Origin: Flavobacterium sp. YO12
Lineage (GTDB): Bacteria; Bacteroidota; Bacteroidia; Flavobacteriales; Flavobacteriaceae
NCBI RefSeq assembly: GCF_004119495.1
Contig: NZ_NRQU01000052.1
Coordinates: forward strand, 1-33,223
Direction: 5' to 3'
DNA: 33,223 nucleotides
The translations under genes and the position numbers were made by a program. Of this stretch, positions 17,264-25,155 are shown one piece after another. Numbering within the stretch: position 1 is the stretch's first letter; the number at the start of each line of letters is the position of its first letter. The notes under the pieces are model-generated. The model saw only the letters and a program-made list of their open reading frames with translations, had not been told where the DNA came from and did no database searches.

Positions 17264-17293
17264 CAAAAATAGAGGTTTGATTGATAGTTACAA
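17264..17293 (-). promoter_or_regulatory. Promoter of the histone-like gene
   Basis: On the minus strand TTG (17293-17291), 19 bp, then TATTTTTG (17271-17264): a full match to the Bacteroidota -33/-7 consensus. It has no ACAGGA boxes, consistent with regulation separate from the PUL. Confidence 0.65.
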
Positions 17294-17418
17294 TAAATTT
17301 GCTGTTAAAATTATCATTGTTTTTTGTGCTTTAAATTAGCGTTAAAATCACATTTTATTTTCATCAAAACTCCTTCATTACAACAAACTATTAATCAACT
17401 ATTTACTAACAAATAAAA

Positions 17419-17432
17419 AAGAGAATGCTCTT
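17419..17432 (-). terminator. Weak hairpin downstream of unit C
   Basis: On the minus strand AAGAG-CATT-CTCTT is followed by a T-rich stretch, about 110 bases after the GH28 stop. The stem is only 5 bp, so termination here is a guess. The rest of the gap 17294-17545 is AT-rich and shows no gene or further site. Confidence 0.3.
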
Positions 17433-17545
17433 ACAAGTACTCCAAGATGCTAGTTTAAAAAAACATACAAACTTAAAAAAAAAGCTAATTTTTGTTCTGT
17501 TTTAGTTAAAAAAAAGCAACTGCTTATTGAGGATATGCGTAAAAA

Positions 17546-18874
17546 TTACTCTATTAACTGCTTATTTACATAGACATTCTTAAAACTCACCCCTTTTATT
17601 AGGCTTTTATCAATACTTGTTTTGGTCGCTTGAATGTTCAAATTCTCGAATGTAAAATTGGATAAACGTACGTTTGGATCATTTTCTACACCATAAAAAG
17701 TTTCGCATTTTAAATCAATATTTTTCAAGGTTACATTGTCTCCATAAGACAATGGAACGTCTGGACGGCCTTTTAAATCAAAAAATTGTTTCCAAGCAAA
17801 TATCGCCAGTCCAGTTTTAGCTTCGCCTTTTATATCTTCTACTCTTATATATTCATATCGCTGTGGTGTATCTGGTCTCATTTTAAGCCATAACATTCGT
17901 GAAGCTCCATCTATTTTACAATTTCTCATAATGACATTTCGATTATGAATCGATTCGCTTCCGTTTGTTAATGCGGAATGACAAAATCCGAAATTGGTGT
18001 TTTCAATTATTATATTAGAATTTGGACCGTTGTTTTTATCTTGATCTGCATAAGGCCCTTTTCCGCCCTTTAAAGCTATTGCATCATCGTTTACTGACAT
18101 ATAACAGCCTCGTATTAATACATTGCTGCAAATATCAATATCAATAGCGTCTGTACTTGGTGCTTTAATTTCGATATGAGGTGAAAAAATATACAAATCA
18201 AGCAGTTTTACATTATTGCATTTATAAAAATGATTGGTCCAAAAACCTGAGTTAATCAGTTTTACATCCTGAAGTTGTACATTGTTTGAGTTCCATACAA
18301 AAACAAGTCTTGGTCTCGAAACTTCTAGATTGGTGCACTTTGGATTAATTTTTCGTCTTTCCCAAAAGGCTTCCCAATATTTTTTACCATTTCCGTTGAT
18401 GGTTCCTTTTCCTGAAATCGAGAAATTGTCAACACCGTAAGCGTTTACCAAAGCAGGAAAATAATCCAGGTTCTGCCCTTCCATTCTTGATGGCATTATT
18501 GGATAATCAGCAATATTATCTGAGCCTTTTAAAACTCCTCCTTCTGAAATGTATAATGCTGTTTTTGGTTTAAAAAATAAGGCACCGCTTAAATAAACTC
18601 CTTTCGGAATCACAACTACTCCTCCTCCATTTGCAGCCGCTTTATCAATAACTTTTTGTATTGCAGCGGTCTGAATTTTAGTGCTGTCTTTCCCAACATT
18701 AAAATCTGTAATAATGTATTGTTTGCCTAAACTCTTTAATTGAATTTTAGAATAATCTTTAAACCAATTTGAAATTGGACTTCCGTCTGGGAAGGTTTCA
18801 TTAGTATAATTCTGCGAGAATGTGACTTGAGAAAAGCCAATAACGCAAAAAAGGATTCTTAAAATAGTTTTCAT
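17546..18874 (-). CDS. GH28 family glycosidase (rhamnogalacturonan/polygalacturonan hydrolase)
   Basis: Secreted protein of 442 residues with a signal peptide (about 1-20, ending TFSQ). It has the right-handed beta-helix pattern of GH28: a pectate-lyase-like N-terminal block (AAIQKVIDKAAANGGGVVVI) and the three catalytic aspartates as Asp242 (STDAID) and Asp263-Asp264 (NDDAIAL). The GHG motif is replaced by CHS (FGFCHSAL, near residue 298) and RIK by LKMRPD. Departures of this kind are common in GH28 members that act on rhamnogalacturonan or as exo-enzymes, so I infer an exo-type galacturonidase or rhamnogalacturonan hydrolase rather than a simple polygalacturonase. It is the last gene of unit C, 36 bp after the DUF4861 gene. 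Confidence 0.88.
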   Translation of the reverse strand: MKTILRILFCVIGFSQVTFSQNYTNETFPDGSPISNWFKDYSKIQLKSLGKQYIITDFNVGKDSTKIQTAAIQKVIDKAAANGGGVVVIPKGVYLSGALFFKPKTALYISEGGVLKGSDNIADYPIMPSRMEGQNLDYFPALVNAYGVDNFSISGKGTINGNGKKYWEAFWERRKINPKCTNLEVSRPRLVFVWNSNNVQLQDVKLINSGFWTNHFYKCNNVKLLDLYIFSPHIEIKAPSTDAIDIDICSNVLIRGCYMSVNDDAIALKGGKGPYADQDKNNGPNSNIIIENTNFGFCHSALTNGSESIHNRNVIMRNCKIDGASRMLWLKMRPDTPQRYEYIRVEDIKGEAKTGLAIFAWKQFFDLKGRPDVPLSYGDNVTLKNIDLKCETFYGVENDPNVRLSNFTFENLNIQATKTSIDKSLIKGVSFKNVYVNKQLIE

Positions 18875-18910
18875 TTGGTTAGTTGTTAGTTTTGTAGTTA
18901 TGTATGACTG

Positions 18911-20203
18911 TTATTTTACCTCAACTTTAATTTTAGCCGATAACTGCTTTGCCAAAGTTGTCACGTAAGAGGTGAAATATGCTGAATCTTTAAAGTTTTT
19001 GTCGGCGCTGAGTTCCCAGCCGGCGATTGGGTAGTAACTTACTTCTTGATTATTTTTTACAGAAACTTTTATTAGATATGAATCTGTTAACTGTCCTGTT
19101 TTTGGTGCTTCTATATATCCCTTGTAAACATTTTTAGGAACTATTACTGCGGTTCCTAAAATCCATTGACGTTCGTAAGTCAATTTATCATGCTGAATAA
19201 AACAAACAAAATCTCCTGCTTCAATTACTTGCAATGGGTTTTGATTGTTTAAATTAGAAAGCGTAATTAGTAATGTGTCGTTTCCTTTTAAACCATTTAC
19301 CGAAACTGTATTTTTATAACCATACATTCCCGGCCAGATTGAAGCTGTTTCTTCTGCTTGATATTTATTTCCTGATGCTTCCCAGTTTTGATATTTATAG
19401 TTTAGAACTGAATTTACAGGGCCTTCGCTTACGATTTTAAATGTTGTCTTTTCGATATTATTTAAAGTATCATTGGCTAAAATTCCAAGTCTGTTTATTT
19501 TATTATCATTGGTCAACAGAGCAAAACCTCCTAAACCTGCTGAGCTTCCAACAGGAAAAATATCTCTCCCCCAATCGTGCATTACGTGGTAATTGTCTTC
19601 AACTGCACCTTTGCTGTTTATTCCAACATCTTCTGGGGTAATTCCCGGCGTTTTTTTTCCAAAAACATCTTTGCAATTTCTTCCATCTAAATAATGTCTA
19701 AAACCTACTTTATCATTTTCCCAAGTCGGGCCATCAGTTTGGTATTTTTGATAACCGAGTTTTTTATGCACTTGATTCGCTAGTAAAACTTCTTGTGTAT
19801 CTGGATGAACGGGCAGGTTTTTACCTTCTCTTTTTCCAAATCTGGCACTTGTTCTAACCGTGAACTTTGGATCTTTATTTGACCAGCTTAAAACGGCTTT
19901 CTTTTCTTGGTTTGCTGCAAAATCAGTTACCAGAAACAATTCGTCCCATTTTCCGTCACCATCTAAATCATTTACCTGAGCCGGAATTGTATCTTTTTTG
20001 TAAATTAAAATAGGGTACGTTCCAGATTCTTTATCTAGGGAAAGTTGGTTTCTTTTGATGGAAATAGCTTTTTGAGTCAGCTCTAAATTGGAAGTGTTTT
20101 TTAAAACAATTGTATTTCCAGCTGTTTTTTTCTGTGCATTACTGCTTGCAAAAACGAAGATCGATAATGCAATTGGTGCATAAAATTTTATTGTATTTTT
20201 CAT
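18911..20203 (-). CDS. DUF4861 domain-containing protein
   Basis: Secreted protein of 430 residues with a signal peptide (about 1-23, ending SSNAQ). It matches the DUF4861 layout: a short N-terminal beta region with ITVLKNTS-like and YPILIYKKDTIPAQVNDLDG blocks, a DLDGDGKWDELF calcium-loop-like motif near residues 78-89, and a long beta-rich body. In this family the genes usually stand beside pectin-degrading enzymes, and a lyase or hydrolase role has been suspected, but I know of no confirmed activity. It is co-transcribed with rhaM (38 bp upstream) and GH28 (36 bp downstream), which supports action on rhamnose/galacturonate oligosaccharides. Confidence 0.75.
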   Translation of the reverse strand: MKNTIKFYAPIALSIFVFASSNAQKKTAGNTIVLKNTSNLELTQKAISIKRNQLSLDKESGTYPILIYKKDTIPAQVNDLDGDGKWDELFLVTDFAANQEKKAVLSWSNKDPKFTVRTSARFGKREGKNLPVHPDTQEVLLANQVHKKLGYQKYQTDGPTWENDKVGFRHYLDGRNCKDVFGKKTPGITPEDVGINSKGAVEDNYHVMHDWGRDIFPVGSSAGLGGFALLTNDNKINRLGILANDTLNNIEKTTFKIVSEGPVNSVLNYKYQNWEASGNKYQAEETASIWPGMYGYKNTVSVNGLKGNDTLLITLSNLNNQNPLQVIEAGDFVCFIQHDKLTYERQWILGTAVIVPKNVYKGYIEAPKTGQLTDSYLIKVSVKNNQEVSYYPIAGWELSADKNFKDSAYFTSYVTTLAKQLSAKIKVEVK

Positions 20204-20241
20204 TCTTATTATAACTTTTTAATTTAAAACAATTTACTCAT

Positions 20242-20568
20242 TTAATCTAAATGGAAAACCTCTTTTAGTGTGTTTGTTTTTGGTGAATTGTCTGGATTTG
20301 TTTCCATAATATCAGCCATATAATTCCACCATTTTTTCATAAGAGGATGGCTGGAAAGCTGTGAACGATCAAAATTTAAACTTAATTTTTGAACGCCAAA
20401 AAGTATTCCGCTTTCTTCATCTAAAAAAATAGAATAATCCTGAATACCGTTTTCAGACAATAAGGCTGTCAATTCTGTCCAAATAGCATCGTGTCTTATT
20501 TTGTATTCGGTTTCAAAACCTTTTTTCAGTTGCATTGTAAAGGCATTTCTAACAATTTGATTTTCCAT
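20242..20568 (-). CDS. rhaM: L-rhamnose mutarotase
   Basis: Protein of 108 residues, the full length of the family, with no signal peptide and so cytoplasmic. It interconverts the alpha and beta anomers of L-rhamnose, feeding rhamnose isomerase. Diagnostic blocks are present: AFTMQL, EYKIRHDAIWTEL with the active-site His26, YSIFLDEESGILFG, KKWWNYMADIM and NPDNSP near the C-terminus. It is the only clearly cytoplasmic enzyme of the PUL and is good evidence that rhamnose is a released product. Rhamnose isomerase, kinase and aldolase genes are not in the window. It lies in unit C between the GH43-like and DUF4861 genes with gaps of 36 and 38 bp. Confidence 0.93.
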   Translation of the reverse strand: MENQIVRNAFTMQLKKGFETEYKIRHDAIWTELTALLSENGIQDYSIFLDEESGILFGVQKLSLNFDRSQLSSHPLMKKWWNYMADIMETNPDNSPKTNTLKEVFHLD

Positions 20569-20604
20569 TTTTTCTCTGTTAAACTGTTTGATTTAAAATT
20601 TCAT

Positions 20605-21675
20605 CTAAACGATTTTAAAAATAAATGCTGATGAAGTTTCATATTTTCCTCCTTGCGACGCCGTAAATAAATAAGTTGCTTTTCCGTTTTGAAATAATAA
20701 TTGAGGGCGTTCTGCGCGTCCGTATCGATTTAAATGTTTCGGAGCTTCTGGTTCTTTTACATATTTGTTTAATGGCTGATATGAAATTTGCGGATCGCTC
20801 CAATGAATCCCATCTTTGGAGTCCATATAAAGTCCGTAATCCATTCCAAAAACACCCATATCTCTCGCCAGCATTTTGAACTTTTTATTTTCATACCATA
20901 CAAAAGCGTCTTCACATTGTTTGTTATCTCCTAATTTTGAAAAATCAATCAATGGATTGTTTTTGTATTTTATATAAGGACCTGTCAAAGATTTAGAAAT
21001 TGCCAATCCGTATTTTCTGTTTCCTTTGATTGGGAATTTTGGATTAACATAATTCTCTGTATCTAATGATTTATAATAAAGCCAATATTCGCCGTTTGGA
21101 TGTTTTAAAAAAGATGGATTTGTAGTTAGTAAATCATCCCAATCACCTTGTTCTCCAGGCTGCAACAATGGTTTATCTGGTCGTTGCCAAGGACCGTAAA
21201 GTGAATCTGAAATTGCCAAACCAATTCGCTTTGTATCCATTTTTCCATTCGAATTTCCCATGAAAAAAAGTGCATATTTTCCGTCTACAAAATGAATGCT
21301 TGGATTATGGCAAGTTGTAGCATCCCAGAAACCCTCACCTCTTGGTGCTAAAATAGTGCTGACATATTCATAAGGCCCTTCTGGTTTATTGGCAACTGCA
21401 TGTACAATTTCAGAACCGTTTATCCAGCCGCTCATGCTTTTTGATTTTTTCCAACGAGAAAAGAATACATGAATCTTACCATCTGGTCCTTCAATTGGGC
21501 TGTTACACCAAACATAATAATCTTCAAATTCTAAGGCACGCCCGACTGGTCGAAGTCTTTTCTCAAAATCTGAGAGTTTTGGATCGTCGAAAAAAGCACT
21601 GGCTTCTGCCGAAAACGGAAGACACAACGCAATGGCTGCTAGAGAATTTCCAATTAAAAATTGTCTTCGATTCAT
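20605..21675 (-). CDS. GH43-like five-bladed beta-propeller glycosidase, Tat signal
   Basis: Protein of 356 residues. The N-terminus (MNRRQFLIGNSLAAIALCL, ending AEASA) has an RR-x-FL twin-arginine motif, so export by the Tat route is predicted, unlike the Sec signals of its neighbours. The body has the repeated blade signatures of the GH43/GH62/GH117 fold: GPDGKIHVFFSRW, CHNPSIHFVDGKYALFFMG, TTNPSFLKHPNGEYWLYYKS, CEDAFVWYENKKFKML, RAERPQLLF. Acidic residues in the WDDLLTTNPS and QCEDAF blocks are candidate catalysts. The exact family is uncertain. In unit C it follows the esterase after a 248-bp gap with a repeat and precedes rhaM by 36 bp. An arabinosidase, galactosidase or similar side-chain activity is an inference. 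Confidence 0.7.
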   Translation of the reverse strand: MNRRQFLIGNSLAAIALCLPFSAEASAFFDDPKLSDFEKRLRPVGRALEFEDYYVWCNSPIEGPDGKIHVFFSRWKKSKSMSGWINGSEIVHAVANKPEGPYEYVSTILAPRGEGFWDATTCHNPSIHFVDGKYALFFMGNSNGKMDTKRIGLAISDSLYGPWQRPDKPLLQPGEQGDWDDLLTTNPSFLKHPNGEYWLYYKSLDTENYVNPKFPIKGNRKYGLAISKSLTGPYIKYKNNPLIDFSKLGDNKQCEDAFVWYENKKFKMLARDMGVFGMDYGLYMDSKDGIHWSDPQISYQPLNKYVKEPEAPKHLNRYGRAERPQLLFQNGKATYLFTASQGGKYETSSAFIFKIV

Positions 21676-21779
21676 TTGACTTTTATTCCGATTTATATTT
21701 ATGTCTTAAATATTCTCACGCAGATTGAGCAGTTTTTTTTACAAACTAATTAATCATTTGATCTCTGGCTTTACTCTTA

Positions 21780-21909
21780 AACACATAGAAACATAGATTT
21801 TTTAATTCTGCAAAAGAGTCTTTAAAAAACTAGTTTTTACACATAGCTATGTGTGTTTATGCAAGTGAAACGCCTTTATTAAATTCAATAAGCTATGTTT
21901 CTATGTGTT
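21780..21909. repeat. Nested inverted repeat (AACACATAGAAACATAG family)
   Basis: Outer 17-bp perfect arms AACACATAGAAACATAG (21780-21796) and its complement (21893-21909) enclose a central 16-bp perfect palindrome ACACATAGCTATGTGT (21839-21854). It fills the gap between the esterase and the GH43-like gene. A CACGCAGATTGAGCAG block just left of it (21718-21732) belongs to the repeat type seen at 6251. A dispersed intergenic repeat is the simplest reading. Confidence 0.8.
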
Positions 21910-21923
21910 CAAAAAAAACGTTT

Positions 21924-23453
21924 TTACTTCTTTTCAACTAAAACCCATTCATCTGTTCTAAAAGGAGAAGCGGGTAAGTTTTCATTGTTGAATAAATTAG
22001 GTTCTGGAACAGCTTTCCAAGCAAATCGAACTGCAACAGGTTCTTTTACTTTAGGCGAAGTGACTACTATTGTTTTTCCTTCAATTTTTGCTTCGGCAGG
22101 ATAAAAAACTTGGTCATTTCCTGCTATTTCAAATTCTTTTAAAGTATCTCCTGTTTTCTTTAATCCAGAATCAGCATAATCAAAAAACAATTGTACTTTT
22201 TGTTTCTTGATTTTCATATGATTAAAAATAGGACCTGAATACACAAGTTTATTTTCTCCATACGTTTTAGCTCGTGCGATAAGGGCTAATCTATAACCAA
22301 CAGTCTGTTTGTCTATCGGGTGAATATTTTGTGCATCTCCGACATCTGTTGTAACAACCATTCCGCTGTTTGGTATTGTTTTTAAAGACATTAATTGGGT
22401 TTCTCTTATTTCTGCATTTTGCCCTTTATGTGGTGTTATCTGCACATAATAAAATGGGAATTCTCCTTGTTTCCATTCTTCTCTCCAGCTTTTTACCATA
22501 GTTGGAAATAAACTTCGATACAAATAGGCTTTTCCTGAATTGCTTTCGCCTTGATACCAAATTGTTCCTTTTATAGTATAGTTTACTAAAGGATGAAGCA
22601 TAGCGTTGTACAAAACATAAGAAGTTTTATTGGGTTCTTTTTTAGGCTTTTTTAATTGTGATTTTGGAGCATTTGCTGCGCTTGCAATTCGTTCGTTTGT
22701 AAGTGCTAAATAATATGCTTCCAGCTTTTCTTGATATACTTTTTCGTTTTTTGCATCTTCTTGCAAAATGGGCAGGAAAGCAACATCTTCTTCTAAAACA
22801 CTTTGCGCGGTCCAAGCTTCGGCTTTGGTCCCGCCCCAAGAAGTAGATAGTAAACCGATTGGCACATTTAGTTTTTGATACAAATCTCTTCCAAAGAAAA
22901 AAGCTACTGCCGAGAATGTTTTAATACTTTCAGGGGAACAGATTTTCCAGCTTCCTGTAACATCTTCGAGTGGTTTTGCCGATGCATTGAGTGCAACTGT
23001 AAAAAGTCGGATATTAGGAAAAACAGCGTTTTTTACTTCTTCTTCATAGTTTTTGACACCTGTTTTCCAAGTTCCCTCTTCTCTTCCAACAGGGAAAAAC
23101 ATATTTGACTGACCGGAACAAAGCCAAACTTCACCAATAAGAATGTTTTTCAGCGTAATTTTGTTAGAAGCTTCAATTATTATATCGTAAGCCGTTTCTC
23201 CTCCTTTTGGCGTTTCGACTGTCGTTTTCCAATTTCCTTCGGCATCAGCAGTAACATTTACTGGAAGATTTGACCATCCTAATTGAATGTTTATTTTTTC
23301 GTTTGGAGAAGCCCATCCCCATAAATTAACTTTTGTATTTTGCTGTAAAACCATATTATCGCTTACTAGAGCTGGAAGTTTTACCTGCGCTGAAAGTGAG
23401 AGTTTTGCACTCAAAACCAATAAAAGTAAAAGAATTTTATTTGGATTTTTCAT
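21924..23453 (-). CDS. Sialate O-acetylesterase-type SGNH esterase
   Basis: Secreted protein of 509 residues with a signal peptide (about 1-22, ending SLSAQ). It has the marks of the sialate-O-acetylesterase (SASA) family: GEVWLCSGQSNM with nucleophile Ser116, TSWGGTKAEAW, GTIWYQGESNSG and the His378 block NIHPIDK. An N-terminal beta-domain (about 25-100) precedes the catalytic domain, as usual. In pectin PULs such enzymes deacetylate plant oligosaccharides rather than sialic acid, so an acetyl-xylan/pectin-type esterase is more likely here; this is inferred from context. It is the first gene of unit C, with its own ACAGGA operator, and follows the SusCD terminator. Confidence 0.85.
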   Translation of the reverse strand: MKNPNKILLLLLVLSAKLSLSAQVKLPALVSDNMVLQQNTKVNLWGWASPNEKINIQLGWSNLPVNVTADAEGNWKTTVETPKGGETAYDIIIEASNKITLKNILIGEVWLCSGQSNMFFPVGREEGTWKTGVKNYEEEVKNAVFPNIRLFTVALNASAKPLEDVTGSWKICSPESIKTFSAVAFFFGRDLYQKLNVPIGLLSTSWGGTKAEAWTAQSVLEEDVAFLPILQEDAKNEKVYQEKLEAYYLALTNERIASAANAPKSQLKKPKKEPNKTSYVLYNAMLHPLVNYTIKGTIWYQGESNSGKAYLYRSLFPTMVKSWREEWKQGEFPFYYVQITPHKGQNAEIRETQLMSLKTIPNSGMVVTTDVGDAQNIHPIDKQTVGYRLALIARAKTYGENKLVYSGPIFNHMKIKKQKVQLFFDYADSGLKKTGDTLKEFEIAGNDQVFYPAEAKIEGKTIVVTSPKVKEPVAVRFAWKAVPEPNLFNNENLPASPFRTDEWVLVEKK

Positions 23454-23482
23454 TGTTAGTTTTTTTTATCTAAGTAACACTT

Positions 23483-23528
23483 TAAATTTAAATTAGCTGT
23501 TCTTTTTTTGCATCCTGTGCTTACCTGT
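23483..23528 (-). promoter_or_regulatory. Operator and promoter of unit C (esterase to GH28)
   Basis: On the minus strand ACAGGT (23528-23523), four bases, ACAGGA (23518-23513), then exactly 22 bp to TAAATTTA (23490-23483), a one-mismatch -7 element. The leader to the esterase start would be about 25 bases. It lies directly after the SusCD terminator, so unit C is initiated independently of susCD. Confidence 0.6.
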
Positions 23529-23550
23529 TTTTTTTTACACATAAAACCTA

Positions 23551-23579
23551 AAAAAGCTGTCTGAAAAAGACAGCTTTTT
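23551..23579 (-). terminator. Terminator of susC-susD
   Basis: Perfect 12-bp stem AAAAAGCTGTCT (23551-23562) with AGACAGCTTTTT (23568-23579) and a 5-base loop; T-runs are available in both directions. It lies 34 bases after the susD stop. Confidence 0.85.
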
Positions 23580-23613
23580 AAAAACAAAAAATATATAAAA
23601 AAAATACTAATTA

Positions 23614-25149
23614 CTAATCGTAACCTAAATTTTGATCATAAAGCCCTGGAACTGCAAGAAGTTCTTGTAACGGAATTGGATATAATAATGAGTTGTTATC
23701 GATTGTTCTGATTTTATTCTCAGTATCTTCAGCAATTCTCCAAGCGTTCATCGTAGCCACTGCTTTTCCTGATCTAATTAAATCAAACCATCTTGTTCCT
23801 TCGGCAAAAAACTCTTTTCTTCTTTCTTCAAATAATTGATCTAAAGTAATATTTACTGCATTTGCAGGCACACCAGCTCTAGTTCTTACTCTATTAACAA
23901 TTGCATCAACATCTGCTTGAGTACCGCCGCCGCCATGAAGTGTACATTCTGCCATAAGCATTAGCACATCAGTATAACGAGTAATCATAAAATCAACTCC
24001 CCAATCTTCGCGTCCGTTTCCGTATCTCGCAGGATCGATGTATTTTTTGAAAACCGGCAGGGTGTAACTTCCTTTGTAAGTTCCAGAAGCTACAGTATAA
24101 CTTGTAGCAATACCATAAAGTTGTCTTTTATCAGCGGCTGTAAACAATTTCATGAAACCAGTCGAAATTGGTCTTGCTTCTAAAGCTCCTTGTGCTGATA
24201 AATTTACAGAGGCAAAATAAGGTTCGTACCCTAACTCTACCATAAAGTTTCCTCCTACAGGAGTCGAAATATTTTGTGTGTAAGAAATAGTCAATACGTT
24301 TTCTTTATTGGCATTTCCTTCGGTTTTAAAAATTGGTTCGTAATCTGTACCAAAGGCATATAAACCACTCAACTTAATATCATTTAGTTGTTGATACGCT
24401 TTGTCCCACTCATTTAAACCTAACATTGCACCGTCAATTCCGTAAGTTGGGCTTGAACGAGTCATATAAACAAGTCCTAAAAGTGCTTTTGCTCCATATT
24501 TTGTAACACGTCCGTAATTTGCATTATCATAAGAAGGAAGTAAATCTGGAATTGCCAATTCTAAATCTGAAATAATTAGTTTGTAAACATCTGCAACTGC
24601 AGTTCTTTTTATTTTCGAAGCTTCTCCTGCAGTCATTGTTCTGTCAATTAATGGCACACGTCCGAACCATCTTAACAAATCAAAATAACAGAATGCTCTA
24701 AGAAAACGTGCTTCGGCAGCCATTGCAGTTTTATCGGCTGGATTTGTAAAAATCACATCTCCTTTTTCTGCAATTTTTTCTAATAACTGATTTGCTTTAT
24801 AGATTGCATTATAATTGGTAAGATATGCTTCTTTCACATAAGTATTTGAACTGATAGAAGTGTAAAAACTATTAATTCCTTCCCAGTCTCTAGATGCTGT
24901 TGTTGTAGCCATCAAGTTATCAGATCTGGTTTCACTTAAATTCATTACTCGGTTTGCATAACCATATACAGTTGCTCCGTGAAAAGCAACAGAATAAGTT
25001 GCATTTCTTGCCTGTACAAAATCGCCCGGCGTTGCATAAAAATTTTCGATCGTGCCTTGCGATAAAGGCAGCTGAGTCAGCTCATCTGTACAAGATGATT
25101 GTGCGAACAACATTAACGCACCTGCTGCTATGAAGATATATTTTTTCAT
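23614..25149 (-). CDS. SusD/RagB-family glycan-binding lipoprotein
   Basis: Protein of 511 residues with a lipoprotein signal (Cys20 in FAQSSCTDE). It has the SusD pattern: a helical TPR-like N-terminal half (YNAIYKANQLLEKI, AAEARFLRAFCYFDLLRWFG, then GRVPLIDRTM) and a C-terminal half with MLMAECTLHGG, VNRVRTRAGVP and FEERRKEFFAEGTRWFDLIR. The protein sits on the outer membrane as the lid of the SusC pore and binds the oligosaccharide to be imported, here presumably acetylated rhamnogalacturonan fragments. It follows susC by 6 bp and is ended by the hairpin downstream. Confidence 0.96.
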   Translation of the reverse strand: MKKYIFIAAGALMLFAQSSCTDELTQLPLSQGTIENFYATPGDFVQARNATYSVAFHGATVYGYANRVMNLSETRSDNLMATTTASRDWEGINSFYTSISSNTYVKEAYLTNYNAIYKANQLLEKIAEKGDVIFTNPADKTAMAAEARFLRAFCYFDLLRWFGRVPLIDRTMTAGEASKIKRTAVADVYKLIISDLELAIPDLLPSYDNANYGRVTKYGAKALLGLVYMTRSSPTYGIDGAMLGLNEWDKAYQQLNDIKLSGLYAFGTDYEPIFKTEGNANKENVLTISYTQNISTPVGGNFMVELGYEPYFASVNLSAQGALEARPISTGFMKLFTAADKRQLYGIATSYTVASGTYKGSYTLPVFKKYIDPARYGNGREDWGVDFMITRYTDVLMLMAECTLHGGGGTQADVDAIVNRVRTRAGVPANAVNITLDQLFEERRKEFFAEGTRWFDLIRSGKAVATMNAWRIAEDTENKIRTIDNNSLLYPIPLQELLAVPGLYDQNLGYD

Positions 25150-25155
25150 TTTCGT

